Of a stretch of DNA of 5,342 nt, positions 1 to 5,295 are shown piece by piece. How positions within the stretch are numbered: the first letter of the stretch is position 1; each line of letters starts with the position of its first letter. Origin of the DNA: Prevotellaceae bacterium (lineage in GTDB: Bacteria; Bacteroidota; Bacteroidia; Bacteroidales; UBA932). Both the position numbers and the translations under genes were made by a program. The notes beneath the pieces are model-generated. The model made no database searches, had not been told where the DNA came from, and saw nothing but the letters and a program-made list of their open reading frames with translations. The stretch lies in the NCBI GenBank assembly GCA_031267155.1, contig JAIRZR010000069.1:1-5342 (forward strand), given 5' to 3'.

Positions 1-469
1 TAACATTGACATTATCAGTCTTATCTAAAGAAAAACTGATTTTATCTATTAATGTGTTCAGTTCCCTGTCGTATTGATGCCATTGTCGGGATGTAATGTC
101 GTGCGCCCATACAGAATTTTTGTCTGCAGAAGGAGTAATGCCTGCAGATAAAAGTTCGTCCGGGCCATTGCCCCTGCCTATGGCTAATCCCCTGTACAGA
201 TTGTTTTTGACATCAAATTTGTGTACAAGGGAATCAAGAGTAAATTCACTCACATATAAAAGAGTGTCTATTTGCATTAAATGCGTCGGTTTGCCCACAA
301 AAGTATCATCGACTATATTACTTGTGAGGTACTGTACATTTTGGAATGATTTGTCATTGAATAAACAGGCATCTGTGATCTTGATCAGGTCGGTTGACTG
401 GCATCCGGATAATAAGAGGATGCTTAAAAGCCAATATAGACTGGCGGAAATTTTATTTTTTGTAAACAT
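1..469 (-). CDS. BF3164-like (TolB-like) beta-propeller lipoprotein, N-terminal part; runs off the left edge
   Basis: Reading the minus strand from the ATG at 469 gives 156 uninterrupted residues to the window edge, so the C-terminal part is missing. Residues 1-23 are a lipoprotein signal peptide: Lys at 4 and 6, a hydrophobic core, and lipobox L-S-G-C with Cys23 as the lipidated residue. The mature part has propeller-like strands, including VGKPTHLMQIDTLLYVSEF (59-77) and the turn IGRGNGPDEL (97-106). This turn is the counterpart of the G-x-GP-(G/D)-E turn in the neighbouring propellers. The overall pattern resembles the BF3164-like family rather than DUF5128, but only the N-terminal part is visible. 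The start lies 7 bases after the stop of the gene at 477-1604, and A/T-rich sequence replaces a Shine-Dalgarno, so it is the third visible gene of that operon. Expected location is the outer membrane by lipid anchor. Ligand and role are unknown. Confidence 0.85.
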   Translation of the reverse strand, partial: MFTKNKISASLYWLLSILLLSGCQSTDLIKITDACLFNDKSFQNVQYLTSNIVDDTFVGKPTHLMQIDTLLYVSEFTLDSLVHKFDVKNNLYRGLAIGRGNGPDELLSAGITPSADKNSVWAHDITSRQWHQYDRELNTLIDKISFSLDKTDNVNV

Positions 470-476
470 GGTATAT

Positions 477-1604
477 TTATTTTAAGTGATTCAGACAGAT
501 TGTGAAATTTTCATCTTCAATATGCTTTTTGACCTCCGGCGGCAAGTTTTTGCTTTCGAGGTCTTCGTATTTGCCGGGATAAAGGTATGTGATGAACAGG
601 TTGTCTGCATAAAGGCTCATGTCGCTTATTTTGTCGGGCATCCCCATTGTGTATAATTTCCGGCTGTTCCGGTCGGCGATGTATGCTTTTATCCGGCCCC
701 GGTCGCTCAGGGTACCCAGAATGTAGCGGTCGGTAATTGCTGCGAAATTCAGCAGATAGCAATATCTTTTCATTTCCTCCCGGTTCGCCTCGATGTCTTT
801 TTTGTAGATGTCGGGCAGGTTTTTCTTTCCGAAGTCAATCCGGTATGTTTTCGTCAGGTTTCCTTCCGGCGAAATCTCATGAACATTATTGTCTATTTGC
901 CTGTTGTACTGGATGCGGCCGTCGACGTCGATGAAAAAATAATACGACACCCAGATAACCTCATCTATGTATTCGTCATATTCCATATAAGCCTGTTCGG
1001 TATTCAGATCCCTGTCGGTCACGGCGAGTTTCATGGACGCGTTCTGTCCCCTGTTCCACGAGGCGAGGCCGAACAGCAGTCTGTCGCCGGGCAGGCATTT
1101 GAGGATATCAGCCTCGAAAGGTAATTTCCGTACGGAAACGAATTGCAGGTTTTTGTCGAAAACAAATACCCGGTCATTGTTGAACGTCCCGTCCATAAAA
1201 AAGATGTCGTCTCTTTCGTTGACGTCAAAATCCGAGATTTGAAGGTAATCCTCAGGCCCCTGTCCCCTTTGTCCCACGACTCCGACGCCCGCACCCGTCC
1301 GGTCGAAAACGAACAGTTTTTCCGTTCTTACGTCCTGCCGGCCCATGATGTAGATTCTGTCATTAATGATTTTGATCTTGTCAATCGCTTTGAACAGCAG
1401 CTCTTCATTTGAGGCATCGATGTTGATGTACGTTCTTTCCCGGACGATTGCATCCGGGAATTGCTCCACTTCCGTTTCGGAAAAAGACGTGAAGTCGATT
1501 ATTTCCACGCCGTCCGACGTTGCCGTCCCGCCGTGATGCTGACAGCCTGCGCCGGGCAGAACCATCATGAGATACAGTAATAATTTCTTTTTCATAGTAA
1601 TCAT
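477..1604 (-). CDS. 6-bladed beta-propeller lipoprotein (DUF5128-like)
   Basis: This encodes 375 residues. The N-terminus is a lipoprotein signal peptide ending P-G-A-G-C with Cys21. The Met at residue 4 (base 1595) gives a more typical start (M-K-K-K followed by the hydrophobic core) and may be the real one. The propeller turn GQRGQGPEDY is at 111-120. A late strand with Y-x-IDFGKKNLP (254-264) matches the Y-x-DFG-x(3)-IP segment of the gene at 2799-3869, which supports common ancestry. The length is normal for the family. The ATG follows the stop of the upstream gene by only 2 bases, so it is almost certainly co-transcribed and probably translationally coupled. Base composition is unusual: 62% G+C in 1021-1080 and 68% in 1501-1560, against about 37-42% in sampled blocks of the neighbours. 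Function is unknown; a surface binding or scaffold role is inference from fold. Confidence 0.88.
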   Translation of the reverse strand: MITMKKKLLLYLMMVLPGAGCQHHGGTATSDGVEIIDFTSFSETEVEQFPDAIVRERTYINIDASNEELLFKAIDKIKIINDRIYIMGRQDVRTEKLFVFDRTGAGVGVVGQRGQGPEDYLQISDFDVNERDDIFFMDGTFNNDRVFVFDKNLQFVSVRKLPFEADILKCLPGDRLLFGLASWNRGQNASMKLAVTDRDLNTEQAYMEYDEYIDEVIWVSYYFFIDVDGRIQYNRQIDNNVHEISPEGNLTKTYRIDFGKKNLPDIYKKDIEANREEMKRYCYLLNFAAITDRYILGTLSDRGRIKAYIADRNSRKLYTMGMPDKISDMSLYADNLFITYLYPGKYEDLESKNLPPEVKKHIEDENFTICLNHLK

Positions 1605-1606
1605 AA

Positions 1607-2716
1607 TTATTTTTGAGTGAAGATTTCCTTTATGCCGGCGACTACGATGTCTCCCTCTTCCGTATCGTAGCCGTACAGGTTAAGATCGTTGTCGATGCAG
1701 ATGTGTTGCAGTTTTCTGTCCGATACCAGTTTGCATACCGGATTGCATTCCCAGTCAAAAACATGTATGACGCCGCTCCTGGTATAGGCTCCGTCCGGAG
1801 TTCCCATTTGATACAGGCCGGAATACAGGGCGAATATGTATTTGTCGTTCGAATCAATCGAAAGATAGCCCCATCTTGTTCCCTGGGTAACGGAGAAGTT
1901 TCCGTTATTTTCATCGTAATCCGCATAAAACAGGTTATGTTCTCCAATCAATTTCACTTCACTTGTTTTACAGTCATAAACCTGTATGATACCGGCGTAA
2001 TTTGTACACGCAGCCACTTTGCTCTCTTTGCGGTTTGTCGTCAGCCTGCCCCAACAGGCAAAGGCATGGACAAAATCGCTTATCCGTTCCTCTTTCTTTT
2101 CGGGCAGGTCGCCAGCCATGGAAACGATTTCGCCGTTTCCGTCCATAAGGGCAAATCGCTTTAATTCACTCATCATGCCCGTTGCGACGTGTGTCTGTTC
2201 GTTAAGGCGGGCCATGCTTAGCAGGAGCATGGGGATTTTTTCTATCAACACTTCCGGCTGGGCGTCTTCATGCAGTTTGATCACCGAATCAATATCGAAG
2301 TCAAATAAAGTTCGTTTTTGTACGTCATAAACTTCGATATGGTTATCATTCGGTATTACTTCAAAGCCCTGCAACAGTCGTCCGGGTCCCTCGCCGGTTC
2401 GTCCGAACAGGTAATTTTCCTTCGTTTCCCGGTCAATCAGCTGAATTTGGGTTTCCAGGTTTCTTTCGCCTACAATCAGGTATTTGTCGGATAATTTTAA
2501 ATTCACGACTTTTCCCAGGTTTTCCCCAACATTCATTTCGCTGAAAACAATTTCCGTTTCTTTCGGAAAAGACTTGTTATTCCTCCCGCTATCCCCACAG
2601 GACAATAAACAAAAAAACATAACAATAAAAGATATACCGGACAGTTGTTTCTTATACCGCCTCATTCTCGTTTTACTTAATCTCAGGTACGCCATTGTCA
2701 AAATCATTCGTTTCAT
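1607..2716 (-). CDS. BF3164-like (TolB-like 6-bladed beta-propeller) lipoprotein
   Basis: This encodes 369 residues from the first ATG. The lipobox L-L-S-C places the lipidated Cys at residue 40, which is late. The Met at residue 18 (base 2665) would give an ordinary 22-residue signal peptide starting M-R-R-Y-K-K, so the true start may be 2665 and the protein 352 residues. Propeller features are the turn FGRTGEGPGRL (104-114), a strand YIFALYSG (293-300), and V-I-H-V-F-D-W-E-C-N-P-V (316-327). The last resembles the conserved 'hVFDW-x-G-x-P' segment near the C-terminus of BF3164-type lipoproteins. It heads the tight operon 1607-2716, 477-1604, 1-469 and has a promoter-like site just upstream (2764-2796). 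It is outer-membrane anchored by prediction. No enzymatic motif is visible and the ligand is unknown. Confidence 0.88.
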   Translation of the reverse strand: MKRMILTMAYLRLSKTRMRRYKKQLSGISFIVMFFCLLSCGDSGRNNKSFPKETEIVFSEMNVGENLGKVVNLKLSDKYLIVGERNLETQIQLIDRETKENYLFGRTGEGPGRLLQGFEVIPNDNHIEVYDVQKRTLFDFDIDSVIKLHEDAQPEVLIEKIPMLLLSMARLNEQTHVATGMMSELKRFALMDGNGEIVSMAGDLPEKKEERISDFVHAFACWGRLTTNRKESKVAACTNYAGIIQVYDCKTSEVKLIGEHNLFYADYDENNGNFSVTQGTRWGYLSIDSNDKYIFALYSGLYQMGTPDGAYTRSGVIHVFDWECNPVCKLVSDRKLQHICIDNDLNLYGYDTEEGDIVVAGIKEIFTQK

Positions 2717-2720
2717 ACTG

Positions 2721-2741
2721 TTAAAATGTTATCTGTTTCAT
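2721..2741 (-). other. Possible six-codon leader ORF (MKQITF) before the lipoprotein gene at 1607-2716
   Basis: A minus-strand ATG at 2739-2741 opens six codons ending in TAA at 2721-2723, four bases before the ATG at 2716. The words around the two ATGs share TATGAAAC. It lies inside the transcript predicted from the -7 box at 2764-2771. It may be chance or a small duplication of the start region. No attenuator hairpin is seen with it. Confidence 0.15.
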
Positions 2742-2763
2742 AGTTTGTAATTTTATATCCCGA

Positions 2764-2796
2764 CAAAGGTAATGATTATTTATTGCATAAACCGAA
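2764..2796 (-). promoter_or_regulatory. Bacteroidota-type promoter for the 1607-2716 operon
   Basis: On the minus strand, TACCTTTG (2771-2764) matches the TAnnTTTG -7 consensus exactly. A weaker -33 element, TTCG (2796-2793, three of four bases of TTTG), lies 21 bases upstream. Transcription would begin near 2757, about 40 bases before the ATG at 2716. The site sits in the 82-base gap after the gene at 2799-3869, so the three-gene operon can be expressed on its own. Confidence 0.55.
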
Positions 2797-2798
2797 TT

Positions 2799-3869
2799 TC
2801 ATTTAAACACATTTTCATCAAAAACAACCAGATATGGATTCTTTTCCGTGTCCACCTCCGACATTACCGATAAATAAACATGCCTGTCGTGATAGCAGGC
2901 AAACAGTGCCGGGATAAATTCATTGTTTTTGTCTTCAAAAAAATAGATGTTTGCCGTTTTGTCGTGTTTGTTGTAAAATACGAAGGGCGTTTTTTGCCGG
3001 AAAGCGAACATGAAGCGGATGTTGTGTTCATCTTCACTGACAAACCGTATGTATGTAGCTGTTTTGTTTACATTTTCCGGGCGGTTTGTATAGTCTATCA
3101 AATCATAAACATCTTTATTTTTCCTTTCGGACGGAGGTATGGCATATTCTCCAAAATCAACATAATACAGAGGAATCATATTTTTATATTCCCGAATGGA
3201 AAAAATCGTGTCACACAGCATTTCCCAATATAGGATATGCTCCCCGTACTGAAAAAAATTATCATACGAAGTCAGCCCCGTATTAACTTTTCTGCCATCA
3301 ACAACCTCAATCAGGCCATATTTGTCATCTAAAATGCTTCCTGCAGGCGTATATTCGTGGTCGCCCCGGAACATGTTTTTCCCCACAAACCGTCCGTCCG
3401 CTAAAGGATAGACGTCGGATAGCGAACCGGTGCTGTCCGGTATTTTTTCCACCGAGAGATATTTTCCGTTATCATCAAAACACAGTACTCGTTTTGTCAT
3501 CTTGTCAAACACATAGATATATTCGCCTTTCACGAACATGCTCCCGAAGGCCGTATATTCTCCCGGCCCCTGTCCCGTTCCGCTGAGATTGAAAAGATAT
3601 TTACCATTGCTGTCGAACACGACCACTTTTTCTCTTGTCAGAACAAATAATTTTTCCTTAAAAAACAGGATGTGCGCAATATCATATAATAACGACGAAT
3701 CGGTTGTTTCCAATTCTATCATCCGCCCCATGCTCAAGTCAATAGATTTTGCTTCATGTATATTGATACGGACAGTTTCCACTTGAAGCGGCTCCGGCTC
3801 TTTACATGAAAAAACCAGAACGCAAAACAGAATAATATTGATTTTATTCATGCCTACTTTTTGCTTCAT
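2799..3869 (-). CDS. 6-bladed beta-propeller lipoprotein (DUF5128-like)
   Basis: This encodes 356 residues. The signal peptide ends V-F-S-C with Cys22; the Met at residue 7 (base 3851) is an alternative start. The N-terminal family hallmark R-M-I-E-L-E-T-T-D-S-S-L-L is at 49-61. The first blade ends VVVFDSNGKYLFNLSG, and the turn GTGQGPGEY is at 97-105. A second blade pair reads YVFDKMTKRVLCFDDNGKYL (119-138). D-T-I-F-S-I (220-225) and Y-Y-V-D-F-G-E-Y-A-I-P (235-245) are typical of DUF5128 proteins, and this is the clearest member in the window. The residues after Cys22 are K-E-P-E-P, a lysine/acidic stretch resembling the surface-export signal of Bacteroidota lipoproteins, so surface exposure is plausible. 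It is flanked by 82- and 83-base gaps, each with a promoter-like site, and is probably its own transcription unit or a semi-independent part of a longer one. Ligand is unknown. Confidence 0.9.
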   Translation of the reverse strand: MKQKVGMNKINIILFCVLVFSCKEPEPLQVETVRINIHEAKSIDLSMGRMIELETTDSSLLYDIAHILFFKEKLFVLTREKVVVFDSNGKYLFNLSGTGQGPGEYTAFGSMFVKGEYIYVFDKMTKRVLCFDDNGKYLSVEKIPDSTGSLSDVYPLADGRFVGKNMFRGDHEYTPAGSILDDKYGLIEVVDGRKVNTGLTSYDNFFQYGEHILYWEMLCDTIFSIREYKNMIPLYYVDFGEYAIPPSERKNKDVYDLIDYTNRPENVNKTATYIRFVSEDEHNIRFMFAFRQKTPFVFYNKHDKTANIYFFEDKNNEFIPALFACYHDRHVYLSVMSEVDTEKNPYLVVFDENVFK

Positions 3870-3909
3870 AATTTATTAATTTAAAAGTTTATGAGTTTTC
3901 TGTATAGAA

Positions 3910-3923
3910 AAATAAATTTATTT
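3910..3923. repeat. 14-base perfect palindrome in the leader of the lipoprotein gene at 2799-3869
   Basis: AAATAAATTTATTT reads the same on both strands. It sits a few bases downstream of the possible -7 box at 3926-3933, where the transcript would start. It could be an operator, but it is pure A/T in an A/T-rich gap, so chance is likely. Confidence 0.3.
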
Positions 3924-3925
3924 CG

Positions 3926-3957
3926 CAAAGAAAAAAGAAAATTATGCTCTGCTCAAC
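3926..3957 (-). promoter_or_regulatory. Possible promoter for the lipoprotein gene at 2799-3869
   Basis: On the minus strand, GTTG (3957-3954) is followed after exactly 20 bases by TTTCTTTG (3933-3926). The second box matches TAnnTTTG in five of its six fixed positions (T instead of A in the second). The upstream element overlaps the stop codon of the methyltransferase gene. Predicted start is near 3919, about 50 bases before the ATG at 3869. Confidence 0.4.
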
Positions 3958-4714
3958 AGTTGATTTTTTCTATTTCAATATAATAAAAAAGTCCTAGCTG
4001 CCGGTAAAAAGGCACAAACAGTTTTTCGGCTAATCGGGCAAATTCAAATAAAAAACCCGGCAACAAAGAAGGTTTTGACAGTCCGCCACTGAAAATATAC
4101 AAAAAAGGAGTGTGATGTTTTATGCAATTAATTCTGAGGGCCGGATAATGTTGCTCGAAAATTTCCCTCTCCCTCACAAAATAAATATAAGGCAATGCCA
4201 TATTGGCGGTACTAAGCGGACTGCCCTGTTTAATCTCCATTCCACCTTTCGTATCAAAATCTTCATGATGGAAATAAGTGTAAATAAATTGGCTTAAAAG
4301 ACTGTATGCAGGCTCTATCATCACTATTTTTCCTCCACATATGAGCGTTCTTTCCGCTTCCTTCAAAAAAAGATACGGACGAGGAATATGATGGAATACA
4401 TCCAACATCATGATGCCGGCAAGGGCATTGTCATCAAACGGCAAATTTTCGGCACTGCATACAATATCAACCGTTTCGAGGGGCAAAATATCGGAAGTGA
4501 TAACTTCAGGAAAGACGTCTTTTAAAAATCCACCCCCGGAACCGATTTCGAGATAGTTGCCCTCAACGGAAGTTACCCTTTCAATCAAATGGCGATACCA
4601 TCTTGTATATAATTTCCTCAAAAACGCTTTCCCCAAAATAATATCCTTATGAATCAATGTTCTTCTTGGATCATCCAGATCATAGGACATGGCTTCTTTA
4701 ATTTTATTCATCAT
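3953..4714 (-). CDS. Class I SAM-dependent methyltransferase (Methyltransf_11-like)
   Basis: This encodes 253 residues with no signal peptide, so it is cytoplasmic. The Rossmann SAM site is clear: motif I LEIGSGGGFLKD (55-66), the acidic end of strand 2 in TSDILP (Asp75), the adenine-side segment AENLPFDD (88-95), a strand-4 region IMMLDVFHHIPRP (101-113), and LICGGKIVMIEP (124-135). The C-terminal part, including FSGGLSKPSLLPGF (208-221) and LGLFYYIEIEK (240-250), resembles a methyltransferase type often found beside surface-polysaccharide genes. That assignment is from memory of the pattern. No such genes are visible here; both sides carry lipoprotein genes. The methyl acceptor is unknown. 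Two adjacent ATGs (4714, 4711) make the start uncertain by one codon. A perfect -7 box lies about 30 bases upstream. Confidence 0.9.
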   Translation of the reverse strand: MMNKIKEAMSYDLDDPRRTLIHKDIILGKAFLRKLYTRWYRHLIERVTSVEGNYLEIGSGGGFLKDVFPEVITSDILPLETVDIVCSAENLPFDDNALAGIMMLDVFHHIPRPYLFLKEAERTLICGGKIVMIEPAYSLLSQFIYTYFHHEDFDTKGGMEIKQGSPLSTANMALPYIYFVREREIFEQHYPALRINCIKHHTPFLYIFSGGLSKPSLLPGFLFEFARLAEKLFVPFYRQLGLFYYIEIEKINC

Positions 4715-4722
4715 AGTTTTTT

Positions 4723-4735
4723 GAATTTATAATTC
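4723..4735. repeat. Small inverted repeat before the methyltransferase start
   Basis: GAATT and AATTC are separated by three bases, giving a 5-bp hairpin or a palindrome eight bases before the ATG at 4714. It lies within the transcript expected from the -7 box at 4742-4749. It is A/T rich and weak; it could tune translation or be chance. Confidence 0.25.
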
Positions 4736-4741
4736 TGTGTG

Positions 4742-4749
4742 CAAAAGTA
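4742..4749 (-). promoter_or_regulatory. Bacteroidota-type -7 box for the methyltransferase gene
   Basis: TACTTTTG on the minus strand matches TAnnTTTG exactly and lies 27 bases before the ATG at 4714. At the expected distance upstream there is only a weak -33 match (AGTG around 4771-4774). A TTTG at 4764-4761 is too close. The box lies after the stop of the small ORF at 4784-4897. Confidence 0.45.
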
Positions 4750-4783
4750 AGAAAAAACATCAAATAAAATCACTATCAACCGA

Positions 4784-4897
4784 CTAATTTAAAAACCAGC
4801 CGACCTCTATCTTTTTGACTTCATTCGTTGTCCCGTTTTCGTTGGAACATGAAAGAAGTAAAATCAAAAGAAGTGGAATGATGTATATTAGCTTCAT
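4784..4897 (-). CDS. 37-residue lipoprotein-like ORF; micro-lipoprotein or remnant of a lipoprotein gene
   Basis: The ATG at 4897 opens 37 codons to TAG (4784-4786). Residues 1-17 form a lipoprotein signal peptide: Lys2, a long leucine/isoleucine core, and lipobox L-L-S-C with Cys17. The mature part is only 21 residues (S-N-E-N-G-T-T-N-E-V-K-K-I-E-V and a short tail). It starts four bases after the stop reached in the shifted frame of the broken gene at 4902-5139, with the spacing of an operon member. The signal peptide reads cleanly, so it is or was a real gene start. A hydrophilic linker followed by 'VKKIEV' is how the propeller lipoproteins begin, and the ORF then simply ends. A truncated paralogue is my first choice and a functional mini-lipoprotein the alternative. 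I found no convincing continuation in the other frames. Confidence 0.5.
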   Translation of the reverse strand: MKLIYIIPLLLILLLSCSNENGTTNEVKKIEVGWFLN

Positions 4898-4901
4898 GTT
4901 T

Positions 4902-5139
4902 TTAAGTTTTATCTGTTGAAGAAACATGCCAAAGTCTGTTATTTGAAAGCAACGATACATATAACCGGATTAAGGTTGTCTCCTCTTGTTTCCAAGGGAA
5001 TAAATGTGTACGAAGGCGCCGCAGTGCGTAAAACGGCATTTTCGTCAAAAACAATTTCTTTTATAGCGCTGTTGTTTGTGTTAATAAGCGTACATCCTGC
5101 TAACAAACATATTGCGCATAGTGTAATCAATTTATCCAT
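4902..5139 (-). pseudogene. Broken 6-bladed beta-propeller lipoprotein (DUF5128-like): frameshift plus truncation
   Basis: From the ATG at 5139 the frame encodes a lipoprotein signal peptide (M-D-K-L to lipobox L-A-G-C, Cys16). A linker follows, then FIPLETRGDNL, which matches the family hallmark seen as MIELETTDSSL in the gene at 2799-3869. After that the frame loses resemblance and stops at 4939 (66 residues). Dropping one A near 4972 restores a family-like sequence, LIRLYVSLLSNNRLWHV, comparable to the hydrophobic strand and 'KLFVL' segment of the intact neighbour. That frame stops at 4902-4904. All later blades are missing, so the frameshift alone cannot be the whole damage; about 280 residues have been deleted. 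It keeps a canonical promoter and may still make a short lipoprotein. An alternative is a genuine 66-residue lipoprotein gene ending at 4939. Confidence 0.7.
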
Positions 5140-5159
5140 ACTGTTTTTTATTTTAAATC

Positions 5160-5186
5160 GGCTGATTATGGCACATCGTCAGCCAT
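5160..5186 (-). promoter_or_regulatory. Leader with two mutually exclusive hairpins
   Basis: GGCTGA (5160-5165) pairs with TCAGCC (5179-5184), a 6-bp stem with a 13-base loop. Overlapping it, ATGGC (5168-5172) pairs with GCCAT (5182-5186), a 5-bp stem with a 9-base loop. Both use 5182-5184, so only one can form at a time. They lie in the roughly 75-base leader expected from the promoter at 5222-5253, about 20 bases before the ATG at 5139. No U-tract follows closely enough to call a terminator. A switch role is speculative. Confidence 0.35.
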
Positions 5187-5221
5187 TATTCACATAATTA
5201 ACGTACTATTAAAATTGCCTT

Positions 5222-5253
5222 CAAAAATAGACGATTATATCGGATTGTCCAAA
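5222..5253 (-). promoter_or_regulatory. Canonical Bacteroidota promoter upstream of the broken lipoprotein gene
   Basis: On the minus strand TTTG (5253-5250) is followed after exactly 20 bases by TATTTTTG (5229-5222). Both boxes match the Bacteroidota consensus (TTTG, 19-21 bases, TAnnTTTG) fully. Transcription would start near 5215, giving a leader of about 75 bases before the ATG at 5139. This is the strongest promoter match I see in the window. The rest of the gap 5140-5295 holds only the leader hairpins. Confidence 0.65.
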
Positions 5254-5295
5254 TAAAAATGATGAAAATTTCATACAAAATTTATAGAGACCCCC

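Noticed and set aside
96..485. Plus-strand open frame of 129 codons at the left edge
   Set aside because: It is antisense to the lipoprotein gene whose ATG is at 469. That minus-strand frame has a clean signal peptide, lipobox and propeller turn.
1031..1294. Minus-strand open frame of 87 codons inside the gene at 477-1604
   Set aside because: It is a shifted frame within the G+C-rich gene, where stop codons are rarer. It has no start context or recognisable protein pattern.
1613..2164. Plus-strand open frame of 183 codons
   Set aside because: It lies wholly antisense to the well-supported BF3164-like lipoprotein gene, has no signal or domain pattern, and reads as a mirror of that gene's codons.
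4784..4897. NVEALA-type peptide precursor, which can accompany these propellers in Bacteroides
   Set aside because: The small ORF has a lipobox and lacks the N-V-E-A-L-A motif. No other short minus-strand ORF in the window shows it.
4916..5197. Plus-strand open frame with a hydrophobic stretch
   Set aside because: The hydrophobic part is the complement of the signal peptide of the broken lipoprotein gene. It has no family resemblance and no promoter of its own.
5254..5295. Terminator after the gene entering at the right edge
   Set aside because: A run of five G (minus strand) follows the stop, but I found no partner C-run close by to form a stem and no U-tract.
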